64,000 bases of DNA from an uncultured Prevotella sp. GTDB taxonomy: Bacteria > Bacteroidota > Bacteroidia > Bacteroidales > Bacteroidaceae. Location of the stretch: NCBI GenBank assembly GCA_944321295.1, contig CALUKU010000003.1:62001-126000 (forward strand), read 5' to 3'. This document shows, one piece after another, positions 28,139-36,465 of the stretch. How positions within the stretch are numbered: position 1 is the stretch's first letter; the number at the start of each line of letters is the position of its first letter. The notes beneath the pieces are model-generated. The model ran no database searches, was not told the origin of the DNA, and worked only from the letters and a program-made list of their open reading frames with translations. Position numbers and translations under genes: made by a program.

Positions 28139-30120
28139 AAACAACTTTTCGTGAAATAGAGAACGATATCAGGTATTTAAGGCTTTTGTCGCAGTCGTTT
28201 CCGACGATTGCCGACGCAAGTACTGAGATTATAAACCTTCAGGCAATCCTTAACCTGCCTAAAGGTACGGAGCATTTTCTTGCAGACTTGCATGGTGAGT
28301 ACAAATCGTTTCAACATGTGTTGAAGAACGCCTCAGGCAATATTAAACGTAAAGTAGGTGAGATTTTCGGTAACGAATTGCGTGAAACAGAGAAGAAAGA
28401 GCTTTGCACGCTGATATATTATCCCGAGGAAAAACTCGAGCTTGTCAAGGCGACCGAGTCAGATATAGACGATTGGTACCACGTGACAATACACCAACTT
28501 GTGCGTGTTTGTCGTGACGTTTCAAGCAAATATACGCGCTCTAAGGTCCGTAAGTCGTTGCCAGAGGATTTTTCTTATATAATTGAGGAATTGCTGCATG
28601 AGCGAACCGACGATGTGGATAAGGCCGCTTATGTAAATGTGATTATAAGTACGATTATAACCACCGGCCGTGCCGACGATTTCATAATAGCCATTTCGCA
28701 CGTTATTCAGAGGCTTGCCATTGACCAGCTCCATATTCTTGGTGACGTGTACGACCGCGGTCCTGGGGCACATATAATAATGGACATACTTAGCGGTTAT
28801 CACAGCTGGGACATACAGTGGGGTAACCACGACGTTCTTTGGATGGGAGCTTGTGCCGGCAATGAGGCCTGCATTTGCAACGTAATCCGCTTGTCGTTGC
28901 GTTATGCCAATCTCGTGACGTTGGAGGAAGGTTATGGCATAAACCTTGTACCGCTTGCCACATTCGCGATGGAGCATTACGGTGAAGACCCTTGTGAAGA
29001 GTTTTTGCCGAAAACTACGGGCGGAAGTTCCGAAATAGATGAAAAAACGCAACGGCTCACGGCACAGATGCACAAGGCCATAACCGTTATTCAGTTTAAG
29101 GTTGAAGGAGCTATAATTGAGCGCCATCCCGAATGGCAGATGGAAGACCGCCTGCTTCTGCGTAACATTGATTATGGACGTGGCGTATGTGTAATCGACG
29201 GGCAGGAGTATGAGATGAAAAGCTGCAACTTCCCGACCATTGATCCTGCCGACCCATATCGTCTTACGCCTGACGAACAGACGCTTATAGAACGCTTAAG
29301 ACATTCGTTTACGGTTAATGAGAAACTGCATAAGCACATTCGCCTGATGCTTAGCCACGGCTCGTTGTACAGCATTGTCAATGATAATCTGCTGTTTCAC
29401 GCCTCTGTTCCTCTTAACGCGGACGGAAGCCTCAAGGCCGTAGAGTTATACGCTGGACGGAGATTTTGCGGATGTGAGCTTATGAACCGAATAGACAGGG
29501 TCATCCGTAGTGCGTTCCAAGCTGACACTGACCCTGTGTTTAAGGCTTTCGCCATAGATTATTTCCTTTATTTATGGTGCGGACGTGACTCTGTATTGTT
29601 TGACAAGTCGAAGATGGCGACGTTTGAACGTTACTTCCTTACCGATAAAAGCTTGTATAAAGAGGATAAAGGTAATTATTTTAATTTGCGTAACGACGAG
29701 CAGGTCTGCGATGACATTCTTGACGCTTTCGGCGTTTTCGGCAATAACCGCCATATAATTAACGGCCATGTGCCCGTGCATGTCATGAGCGGTGAGAATC
29801 CGATTAAGGCAAACGGAAAGCTGATGGTGATAGACGGCGGCTTCTCTCAAGCCTATCACAAGGAAACAGGTATAGCCGGTTATACGTTGGTTTATCATAG
29901 CCGTGGTTTCCAGCTTGTGCAGCATGAGCCTTTCACCAGCACAGAAGATGCGATTTTGCGCGGCTCAGACATTAAGAGTACCACGCAGATTGTTGAGATG
30001 TCAGCCCATCGCATGCTTGTTGCTGACACTGATATAGGCCGTGAGCTGAAGAAGCAGATTGCCGACTTGGAAAAGCTTCTTTACGCTTACCGTCATGGTT
30101 TTATCAAGGAACGTCGCTGA
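28135..30120 (+). CDS. fbp: Fructose-1,6-bisphosphatase, class 3
   Basis: Gluconeogenic phosphatase of the metallophosphoesterase type. The 661-residue protein carries the metal motifs in order: LADLHGEY (about 47-54), GDVYDRGPG (about 203-211), WGNHDVLWMG (about 226-235), and a late GHVPVHVMSGENP histidine block. Length is normal for the class found in Bacteroidetes and Firmicutes. Its ATG overlaps the stop of the upstream glycosyltransferase-like gene; a strong terminator follows. Confidence 0.95.
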   Translation: MKTTFREIENDIRYLRLLSQSFPTIADASTEIINLQAILNLPKGTEHFLADLHGEYKSFQHVLKNASGNIKRKVGEIFGNELRETEKKELCTLIYYPEEKLELVKATESDIDDWYHVTIHQLVRVCRDVSSKYTRSKVRKSLPEDFSYIIEELLHERTDDVDKAAYVNVIISTIITTGRADDFIIAISHVIQRLAIDQLHILGDVYDRGPGAHIIMDILSGYHSWDIQWGNHDVLWMGACAGNEACICNVIRLSLRYANLVTLEEGYGINLVPLATFAMEHYGEDPCEEFLPKTTGGSSEIDEKTQRLTAQMHKAITVIQFKVEGAIIERHPEWQMEDRLLLRNIDYGRGVCVIDGQEYEMKSCNFPTIDPADPYRLTPDEQTLIERLRHSFTVNEKLHKHIRLMLSHGSLYSIVNDNLLFHASVPLNADGSLKAVELYAGRRFCGCELMNRIDRVIRSAFQADTDPVFKAFAIDYFLYLWCGRDSVLFDKSKMATFERYFLTDKSLYKEDKGNYFNLRNDEQVCDDILDAFGVFGNNRHIINGHVPVHVMSGENPIKANGKLMVIDGGFSQAYHKETGIAGYTLVYHSRGFQLVQHEPFTSTEDAILRGSDIKSTTQIVEMSAHRMLVADTDIGRELKKQIADLEKLLYAYRHGFIKERR

Positions 30121-30135
30121 CGTTACATGTAAAGC

Positions 30136-30175
30136 AAAGGGTTGAAATCAGAATTACGATTTCAACCCTTTTGTT
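30136..30175 (+). terminator. Rho-independent terminator after fbp
   Basis: A 14-base perfect stem (30136-30149 with 30158-30171), 8-base loop, ending in CCCTTTTG; 16 bases after the fbp stop. Confidence 0.88.
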
Positions 30176-30255
30176 ATATCATCAATGTTTGTTTCCATCA
30201 AGCTTATTATTGTTGTCGCAAACGTTCTCCGTGTATCTTCGTGTTTAAAGCTTCC

Positions 30256-30300
30256 AATAAAAGAAAAACGCTAAATAGTTACGATTTAACTATTTAGCGT
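30256..30300 (-). terminator. Terminator after tRNA-Arg
   Basis: A 14-base stem (30268-30281 with 30287-30300), 5-base loop, followed on the minus strand by TTTTTCTTTT. Confidence 0.9.
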
Positions 30301-30308
30301 CCTCTTGG

Positions 30309-30382
30309 TGACCCCGACAGGATTCAAACCTGTAACCTTCTGATCCGTAGTCAGATGCTCTATTCAGTTGAGCCACGGGGCC
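30309..30382 (-). tRNA. tRNA-Arg (anticodon ACG)
   Basis: A 74-base cloverleaf; anticodon stem TCTGA/TCAGA around loop CTACGGA gives ACG, read as ICG for CGN codons. Acceptor stem GGCCCCG/CGGGGTC pairs with one G-U. The three bases after the discriminator A are CCA, so the end is genome-encoded at 30306-30308. Confidence 0.94.
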
Positions 30383-30400
30383 TTTCCCTTAATTGCGATG

Positions 30401-30432
30401 CAAAGGTACGCACTTTTTTTTATACCACCAAA
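30401..30432 (-). promoter_or_regulatory. Promoter for tRNA-Arg
   Basis: TACCTTTG at 30401-30408 and TTTG at 30429-30432, spaced 20 bases, 18 bases before the tRNA. Confidence 0.85.
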
Positions 30433-30619
30433 TGTTTTCTGAAGTTTTTTCAGAAAAACTTTAAAAATATAATTATAACGAATATTTTATGAATAAAAAT
30501 CCTATTTGTGGCTTTTGGATATGCAACGTCCATGCTTATGAATTTTGGCGGAATTTCTCAACGCTTCATGATGGCGTTCCGCTGTTCCTTGATTTATATG
30601 ATGTAGGGTGTGAAAAACA

Positions 30620-30652
30620 AAAAAGTCTTGGAAGCAACTTCCAAGACTTTTT
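30620..30652 (-). terminator. Terminator after tRNA-Cys
   Basis: A 15-base perfect stem (30620-30634 with 30638-30652) with a 3-base loop, immediately behind the tRNA 3' end. Confidence 0.88.
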
Positions 30653-30655
30653 AAG

Positions 30656-30726
30656 AGGTACCTAGCAGAGTCGAACTGCTCTACACGGTTTTGCAGACCG
30701 TTACCTAACCGCTCGGCCAAGGTACC
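30656..30726 (-). tRNA. tRNA-Cys (anticodon GCA)
   Basis: A 71-base cloverleaf with anticodon stem ACGGT/ACCGT around loop CTGCAAA, anticodon GCA, discriminator T/U as typical for cysteine, and acceptor GGTACCT/AGGTACC. Confidence 0.94.
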
Positions 30727-30745
30727 TTGTTCGCTTTTTGCGGTG

Positions 30746-30753
30746 CAAAGATA
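30746..30753 (-). promoter_or_regulatory. Promoter -7 element for tRNA-Cys
   Basis: TATCTTTG on the minus strand, 19 bases before the tRNA 5' end. Confidence 0.75.
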
Positions 30754-30834
30754 ATACATTTTTATTAATCGTACAAATTTTTTCCGAGGAAATAATACCA
30801 TTTGTGTGATAATATCGTCGCAGGCAATAGATTT

Positions 30835-30880
30835 ACAACAAAAAATAAAGCCGATGGCATACGTATGCTCATCGGCTTTT
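30835..30880 (-). terminator. Terminator after the bamD-rpoZ-DUF4293 operon
   Basis: AAAGCCGAT (30847-30855) pairs with 30871-30879 and an inner GCATAC/GTATGC stem caps it; on the minus strand it is followed by a T-rich run (TTATTTTTTG). Confidence 0.85.
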
Positions 30881-30905
30881 TATATGTCTAAACCTTTGTT
30901 GAGAC

Positions 30906-31361
30906 TTATCTGATGCGGTCGGCAGAGCGCACAAGGGCCTCGTCGGCCAATATCGCTTTCCTTGCCATAAAGTACAATATCATTGATACGGCGGGAAGAA
31001 TTGCGTTGAACGAAACGTCGAATTTTCCCATAGAGCCTTTCAGGCCGAACGCTGTTACCGCAAAAACTACATACCAGCCCAAGCTTAAAAGAATGTTGAA
31101 CATGCAGAAGCGGCTTTGCGCCTTACGGTTGTGGTAAGAGAATATTGCCACCAGCGCGATGGGGCAGGTTATCAGCAGTATGGCGAACAACGCCCATATC
31201 GACCAATCGTAAGTGCCGTCGGGCCGCACAATCCAAAGATTATACATCGTGCTTGCTTCGCCGGGCATGCCGGTTGTGAAGTCGCCTAAGGGCAGGCAGA
31301 GGCATACTATTGCCACGACGACGGCTATCAGCAGGAACAGCGTTTGCTTACGTTGTATCAT
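30906..31361 (-). CDS. DUF4293 family membrane protein
   Basis: A 151-residue inner membrane protein with four predicted membrane segments (about 8-25, 53-74, 85-105 and 118-134) and a basic C-terminus. DUF4293 is a Bacteroidetes family of unknown function, regularly found next to rpoZ and bamD. It overlaps rpoZ by four bases, so the two are translationally coupled. No catalytic motif is visible. Confidence 0.82.
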   Translation of the reverse strand: MIQRKQTLFLLIAVVVAIVCLCLPLGDFTTGMPGEASTMYNLWIVRPDGTYDWSIWALFAILLITCPIALVAIFSYHNRKAQSRFCMFNILLSLGWYVVFAVTAFGLKGSMGKFDVSFNAILPAVSMILYFMARKAILADEALVRSADRIR

Positions 31362-31696
31362 TGCATTTCCTTTTGGTTGTCCTTCTGGGTGTCGCGCCAG
31401 TAGATGTTCCCGTCAATGAACTCTTGCGTAGCAAGCAGCGTGGGTTTCGGGAGCTTCTCGTAATACCTGGATATTTCAATCTGTTCCCTATTCTCGAAAA
31501 CTTCCTCCAAGCTGTCGTTGTAAGAAGCGAATTCAGCCAGCTTCTTGCTGAGGTCTTGCTTGATTTCAACGGAAATCTGGTTTGCGCGCTTTGAGATGAT
31601 AGCCACGCTTTCGTAAATGTTTCCGGTGTCCTCACAGAGATCCATGATGTTGCGGGTCACTGTGTTGGTAGGAGCTTTTGATTTCTTATAATCCAT
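31358..31696 (-). CDS. rpoZ: RNA polymerase omega subunit, Bacteroidetes type
   Basis: A 112-residue protein like the omega subunit of Bacteroidetes RNA polymerase, which stabilises the beta' subunit. The segment NIMDLCEDTGNIYESVAIIS (about 16-35) corresponds to the conserved helix that contacts beta', with KRANQISVEIK after it; the C-terminal half is longer than in Proteobacteria. It lies between bamD and DUF4293 in one minus-strand operon. Confidence 0.82.
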   Translation of the reverse strand: MDYKKSKAPTNTVTRNIMDLCEDTGNIYESVAIISKRANQISVEIKQDLSKKLAEFASYNDSLEEVFENREQIEISRYYEKLPKPTLLATQEFIDGNIYWRDTQKDNQKEMQ

Positions 31697-31723
31697 TTTA
31701 ATATTGCAATATTTAATGTGTTA

Positions 31724-32548
31724 TTATTCCTTTGTGAATTTCTTGCATGACTCGATGTACTTCTCGGCCAGCTTCTTGTTTTCCGACTCCGGGTATTCGT
31801 TAATGAAGCCGTAACATTCGTCCTCGGCGTCGCGGTATCGGTCAAGCTTCTTTGACTCTACGCTCTGCTGCGCCAGTTCGTATTTGCTTTTCATTATGAG
31901 CAGGGCGAAATCCTCGCGCAGCGTGGTGTAAGGATAGTCGTTCATCGCGTTCTGCGCGGTGATTATGCAGGCTTCGAAGTTGCTGCCCCCGCTGGTGCAG
32001 TTGCCGAAGTACGTTCCGAGGTTGTAGTACAATTGTGCCGAGTACAGCTCTTTCCTTACCAGCTTGTCCTGAAGCTCGAAAAGCCTTTTCTGAGCCACGT
32101 CCTTAAGCTTGGCGTCGGGATAGATGTCCATATACTCCTGGAAGGCCGCTATGGCGTTGACCGTCTGGGTCTGGTCGAGGCGCGGCTCGGGCGTGCTCAT
32201 GTAGAGGCTTTCGCCGATGTAATACGAGGCCATCTCGGCGTAAATGCCTTTCGGGTATGACTGGCGGTATTTCCTGAACGTCATGGCTGCGCCCTCATAG
32301 TCGCCGTCGCAGTATTGCGACATGGCCAGCATGTACAGGCTTTCTTCGGCGTTGTCGGTTCCTTTCTGTATGGTTACAAGCTCTTGCAGAAGCGTTGTGG
32401 CCTGTGTGTATTTGCCGTTGGCGAAGCACTCTTTTGCGAATTCATACTTGTATGCATAGTCCTGCGACTTGTAAACCTGGTTGAATTCGTGCGCGCACCC
32501 TGAAAATAAAATTACGGCCAATATCTGGATGAAAAAGTATTTCTTCAT
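31724..32548 (-). CDS. bamD: Outer membrane assembly lipoprotein BamD
   Basis: Periplasmic lipoprotein of the BAM complex, with TPR-like repeats that contact BamA. The start at 32548 (MKKYFFIQ) gives a lipoprotein signal with lipobox LFSGC and Cys18; an upstream in-frame ATG would add eight residues before the signal. The 274-residue protein has five TPR-type helix pairs, e.g. YSQPKG-like RQSYPKGIYAEMASYYIGES. The family in Bacteroidetes is somewhat longer than in E. coli. A TAnnTTTG promoter lies 22 bases upstream. Confidence 0.9.
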   Translation of the reverse strand: MKKYFFIQILAVILFSGCAHEFNQVYKSQDYAYKYEFAKECFANGKYTQATTLLQELVTIQKGTDNAEESLYMLAMSQYCDGDYEGAAMTFRKYRQSYPKGIYAEMASYYIGESLYMSTPEPRLDQTQTVNAIAAFQEYMDIYPDAKLKDVAQKRLFELQDKLVRKELYSAQLYYNLGTYFGNCTSGGSNFEACIITAQNAMNDYPYTTLREDFALLIMKSKYELAQQSVESKKLDRYRDAEDECYGFINEYPESENKKLAEKYIESCKKFTKE

Positions 32549-32569
32549 AAGGAATTCCACATTTGGTTG

Positions 32570-32577
32570 CAAAATTA
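32570..32577 (-). promoter_or_regulatory. Promoter -7 element for bamD-rpoZ-DUF4293
   Basis: TAATTTTG on the minus strand, 22 bases from the bamD ATG. Confidence 0.65.
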
Positions 32578-32660
32578 CTCATTATTCTAATAACCCGCAA
32601 AGTTTTACATCCATTTTTAAGAAAAAATTGGTTTTATAATAGTTATTAGTGCTTTATTTG

Positions 32661-32668
32661 TATTTTTG
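32661..32668 (+). promoter_or_regulatory. Promoter -7 element for uvrB
   Basis: TATTTTTG, 45 bases before the uvrB ATG; divergent from the bamD promoter about 90 bases away. Confidence 0.6.
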
Positions 32669-32712
32669 CAGCCGGTTATAAATATGTCAGAATTTTATAG
32701 TCCTGTCTTATC

Positions 32713-34755
32713 ATGAGCGATTTCAAACTTGTATCCGATTATTCGCCGACGGGCGACCAGCCCGAGGCCATCCGTCAGCTTACTGACGGCATTATGGCGG
32801 GAGAGAAGTCGCAGGTGCTGCTGGGCGTGACGGGCTCGGGCAAGACTTTCACCGTTGCGAACGTCATTGCCAACGTCAACAAGCCCACGCTTATCCTCAG
32901 CCACAACAAGACTTTGGCCGCTCAGCTGTACAGCGAGATGAAGTCATTCTTCCCCGACAACGCCGTCGAGTATTACGTTTCGTATTATGATTATTACCAG
33001 CCCGAGGCGTACCTGCCGCAGACCGACACATACATCGAGAAGGATCTTGCCATCAACGAGGAGATTGACCGCCTGCGCCTGTCGGCCGTTTCGTCGCTGT
33101 TGTCAGGCCGCAAGGATGTCGTAGTGGTGTCGTCGGTGTCGTGCATTTACGGTATGGGCGGCCCGGTGGAGATGGCCAAGAGCGTAATATCCATACGCCG
33201 CGGGCAGAAGCTCGACCGCAACGTCTTCCTGCGCAGCCTCGTCAACGCCCTTTACGTGCGCAACGACATCGAGCTGAAGCGCGGCAACTTCCGCGTGAAG
33301 GGTGACACCGTCGACGTCTTCATGGCGTATAGCGACAACGTGCTGCGCGTGTCTTTCTGGGATGACGAGATTGACGCGATAGAGGAAATAGACTCCGCCA
33401 GCTTCCACAGGCTTGCCTCCTTCGACGAGTACCAGATTTATCCGGCCAACCTTTTCGTCACTTCAAAGGAGCAGACCGAGCGCGCCGTAAGGCTGATACA
33501 GGACGACTTGGCCAAGCAGATAGATTTCTTTAACGAAATGGGCGACGGCATTAAGGCTCAGCGCATTAAGGAGCGCGTTGAGTATGACATGGAGATGATA
33601 AAGGAGCTGGGCCATTGCTCGGGCATAGAGAACTACTCGCGCTACTTCGACGGCCGTGAGCCGGGCGAGAAACCCTACTGCCTGTTCGACTTTTTCCCGA
33701 AGGATTACCTTCTCGTGATTGACGAGAGCCACGTCAGCGTGCCGCAGATCAGCGCCATGTACGGCGGCGACCGCGCCCGCAAGACCAACCTCGTGGAGTA
33801 TGGTTTCCGTCTGCCGGCGGCGTTCGACAACCGTCCGCTGACGTTCGACGAGTTCCACTCTATGATAAACCAAGTGATTTACGTGTCGGCCACGCCTGCC
33901 GACTATGAGCTGGCGGAGGCCGGCGGAGTGGTGGTGGAGCAGGTGATACGCCCCACGGGGCTGCTCGACCCCGAGATTGAGGTGCGCCCCAGCGAGAACC
34001 AGATTGACGACCTGATGGAGGAAATCCTGCTGCGCAACGAGCGCGGGGAGCGCACGCTGGTGACGACGCTCACCAAGCGCATGGCCGAGGAGCTGACGGA
34101 ATATCTGCTGAACCATGGCGTGAAGGCGAATTACATCCACAGCGACGTTGCCACGCTCGACCGCGTCAAGATTATGAACGACCTGCGCGAGGGCGTGTTC
34201 GACGTGCTCGTGGGCGTCAACCTGCTGCGCGAGGGCCTCGACTTGCCCGAGGTTTCGCTCGTGGCGATACTCGACGCCGACAAGGAGGGCTTCCTACGCT
34301 CCCACCGTTCGCTTACCCAGACCGCCGGGCGCGCCGCCCGCAACGTCAACGGCAAGGTGATAATGTATGCCGACAAGGTTACGGCGAGCATGCAGCTGAC
34401 CATCGACGAAACCCTGCGGAGGCGTGAGAAGCAGCTGCGATACAACGAGCTTCACCACATAACGCCTAAGCAGATAACCAAAGGCATAAAGCGCAACGCG
34501 CTTAACGAGGCGGCCCCCGAGGCCGAGCAGCCCAAGGCCGCGCAGACGTATAAGCCGTATATCGAGGAGGAGCACGTGGCCTTCGCCGCCGACCCGATAG
34601 TGAAGAGCATGAGCCGCGGGCAGCTTGAGAAGAGCATTGCCAACACCACGCGCCTCATGAAGAAGGCCGCAAAGGAGCTTGACTTCATACAGGCGGCCCA
34701 GTTCCGCGACGAGTTGCTGCGCCTGCAGGCCATGCTCGAGGAGAAGGACGACTGA
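32713..34755 (+). CDS. uvrB: Excinuclease ABC subunit B
   Basis: Damage-verification helicase-like subunit of nucleotide excision repair. The 680-residue protein has Walker [10 protein letters not shown] (about 38-46), the beta-hairpin region [12 protein letters not shown] (about 93-104), DESHVSVPQ (motif II), the RecA-like C-terminal helicase motifs ([29 protein letters not shown]) and a UVR motif near the end ([17 protein letters not shown]). Monocistronic with its own promoter and terminator. Codon use is more GC-rich than that of the genes at 24-30 kb. Confidence 0.97.
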   Translation: MSDFKLVSDYSPTGDQPEAIRQLTDGIMAGEKSQVLLGVTGSGKTFTVANVIANVNKPTLILSHNKTLAAQLYSEMKSFFPDNAVEYYVSYYDYYQPEAYLPQTDTYIEKDLAINEEIDRLRLSAVSSLLSGRKDVVVVSSVSCIYGMGGPVEMAKSVISIRRGQKLDRNVFLRSLVNALYVRNDIELKRGNFRVKGDTVDVFMAYSDNVLRVSFWDDEIDAIEEIDSASFHRLASFDEYQIYPANLFVTSKEQTERAVRLIQDDLAKQIDFFNEMGDGIKAQRIKERVEYDMEMIKELGHCSGIENYSRYFDGREPGEKPYCLFDFFPKDYLLVIDESHVSVPQISAMYGGDRARKTNLVEYGFRLPAAFDNRPLTFDEFHSMINQVIYVSATPADYELAEAGGVVVEQVIRPTGLLDPEIEVRPSENQIDDLMEEILLRNERGERTLVTTLTKRMAEELTEYLLNHGVKANYIHSDVATLDRVKIMNDLREGVFDVLVGVNLLREGLDLPEVSLVAILDADKEGFLRSHRSLTQTAGRAARNVNGKVIMYADKVTASMQLTIDETLRRREKQLRYNELHHITPKQITKGIKRNALNEAAPEAEQPKAAQTYKPYIEEEHVAFAADPIVKSMSRGQLEKSIANTTRLMKKAAKELDFIQAAQFRDELLRLQAMLEEKDD

Positions 34756-34791
34756 CCTCGTTCAGCCTGCGCGGCGCCGTCCACGGCTTTG

Positions 34792-34842
34792 TGGGAATAT
34801 CGTTACAAGCGTTTTCGGTAACGGTATTCCCATATTTTATAA
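34792..34842 (+). terminator. Terminator after uvrB
   Basis: A 15-base stem with one G-U pair (34792-34806 with 34818-34832), 11-base loop, followed by TATTTTAT. Confidence 0.85.
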
Positions 34843-35053
34843 TGTGTAACCTGTCAGCCGGGCGTTCGATACGTTACGTTTGACATATTGCAATGATATT
34901 GCCCGATAAGCTTGCGTTTTGATTTTGCTTGACGCTCCGTGGCTGCGATATTCTCGTTCGGAAACGTTCCGGCCGTGAATATCGCAACGTCGGGTGTGCA
35001 GCCGTAAGCCGCTCGGCCACTGCGCTTTACGTAGCATCGTGCCCGAGTGTGCA

Positions 35054-35228
35054 ACGCGGGCGGCCGTTTTCAGGCAGCGAAACGGCCCCGAAAGCGGCGA
35101 AAAACCGCCTCTCGCAATGTAAGGAACGGTTCCTTGCTTGTAGGGAGCTAAGCTTTCCGCCCTCGGGAGCTTACCTTTTGCCGCCCGGGAGGTAAGCTTT
35201 CGCCGGCCGAAAGGCCGCCGCGCGCCTT
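35054..35228. repeat. 22-base periodic palindromic array 4
   Basis: Eight consecutive units from 35054 to 35228, seven of exactly 22 bases and one of 21 (35120-35140). Units at 35141, 35163 and 35185 share GGGAG then AAGC or TTACC and CTTT, and 35163-35184 pairs with 35185-35206 through GCTTACC/GGTAAGC. It occupies the middle of the 736-base gap after uvrB. The rest of that gap (34843-35053 and 35229-35468) is GC-rich with no gene that I can support. Confidence 0.8.
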
Positions 35229-35468
35229 CCGCAGGCCTGCCTCCGGCTGCCTGAGGGCATGGCTCGCGCCTGTGCGGCGGTCTGGTTTGCCGCGGCGGGC
35301 GTATGTTTTGCGTCTGACGTTTTGCCGCCGTTTTGTGGGTGAGTGTTGTCAAAACGTCACCGGCAGGCACCTCGTGCGGCGTGCCCCGTGCGGCTTGCGG
35401 GGTTGCCCGGTGCCGGCCGCGCCGATGTTAAATATTGCTTTTTGTTGCGTGCGTAGGGTTTAATTTAT

Positions 35469-35476
35469 TAACTTTG
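35469..35476 (+). promoter_or_regulatory. Promoter -7 element for the DUF4468 gene
   Basis: TAACTTTG, an exact TAnnTTTG match, ends 15 bases before the ATG at 35492, giving a very short leader. Confidence 0.7.
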
Positions 35477-35491
35477 CACCAAATTTTCATC

Positions 35492-36148
35492 ATGATGAAA
35501 TCGCTTTTTATTCTATTGCCGTTCCTGTTGCCGGTGTCGGCGGCAGCCCAGTCAGTGTGGGAAAAGCCCTCCACGGCCGACGTCGAAGCCGCTGCCGGGG
35601 CCGACAAGGATAACCCGCGGCAGCTGAAGGAAGACCCGAAGTATCTTGAGGGAGCCGTGCCCGAGAAGGACGGCAAGGTAGTCTGGACGCTCGACGTGGA
35701 CGTGCCCGGCAAGACGGCGGCACAGATTTACGACACGATGCTTAAGTGCCTGACCGACCTGACCAAAACCGAGAACCAGCTGGAGGGCAGCTGCGTGGCC
35801 CTGGTGAACAAGCAGGAGCACATCGTGGTGGCAAACATCCGCGAGTGGCTGGTATTCACCGACAAGCTGCTCGTGCTAGACCGCGCACGCTTCCACTATA
35901 CTCTCATAGCCTATTGCACCGACGGCCACCTTAAGCTCACTATGGACCGCCTGACCTACCGCTATGACGAGGAGCGCACGAAGTTCGGCACTTACGTCTA
36001 CAAGGCCGAGGAATGGATAACCGACAAGGAAGCCCTCAACCGCAGCAAGACGGGCCTGAGGCGCGCCTCGGCCAAGTTCCGCCGCAAGACAATCGACCGC
36101 AAGGACTACCTGTTCGACGTCATACGCGAGGCCGTGCTCAAGCCGTAG
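35492..36148 (+). CDS. DUF4468 family exported protein
   Basis: A 218-residue protein with a signal peptide (MMKSLFILLPFLLPVSAAAQ). The start is at 35492 or 35495; an upstream in-frame start at 35435 is before the promoter and is rejected. The mature part contains the DUF4468 region, a TBP-like fold seen in Bacteroidetes exported proteins, with KVVWTLDVDVPGKTAAQIYD near the start of the domain. Function is unknown. The gene begins a plus-strand series with a small membrane protein and a putative porin, which suggests an envelope role. Confidence 0.78.
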   Translation: MMKSLFILLPFLLPVSAAAQSVWEKPSTADVEAAAGADKDNPRQLKEDPKYLEGAVPEKDGKVVWTLDVDVPGKTAAQIYDTMLKCLTDLTKTENQLEGSCVALVNKQEHIVVANIREWLVFTDKLLVLDRARFHYTLIAYCTDGHLKLTMDRLTYRYDEERTKFGTYVYKAEEWITDKEALNRSKTGLRRASAKFRRKTIDRKDYLFDVIREAVLKP

Positions 36149-36234
36149 CCCGCGGCGCGGCCGCCCGTTGAGGCGGGGTGGGGCGCCGGGCGGCGCTCCG
36201 GCAGATAACAATCAGTTTAACAAACATCGCATAA

Positions 36235-36465
36235 ATGCTTACGAACCAAGACTATACAAACGGCGGCGGCATGCCGCGCCGCAGGCGCGAAGACCGCGGC
36301 GACCGTTACATGGCCCTGCGCAACATACTCAACATCATCTTCATGTTAGGCGCCCTGGCAGGCGTAGTGGTTTATTTTTACGGCAACCAGGACACCGGCA
36401 CGATAATCATACTCGTTTCGATGGTGTTCAAAATCGTTGAATGTGTATTCCGTTTCATGAAATGA
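36235..36465 (+). CDS. Small membrane protein of unknown function
   Basis: A 76-residue protein with a basic, glycine-rich N-terminus (NGGGMPRRRRED) and two predicted membrane segments (about 30-50 and 55-73). No known family motif. It follows the DUF4468 gene by 86 bases and its stop overlaps the ATG of the porin by four bases (ATGA), so it is probably translated with the porin. It looks like a conserved small Bacteroidetes protein; confidence in function is low. Confidence 0.7.
   Translation: MLTNQDYTNGGGMPRRRREDRGDRYMALRNILNIIFMLGALAGVVVYFYGNQDTGTIIILVSMVFKIVECVFRFMK

Noticed and set aside
34837..35370. 177-codon minus-strand frame after uvrB
   Set aside because: It spans a GC-rich spacer and array 4 with low-complexity translation; no promoter or motif.
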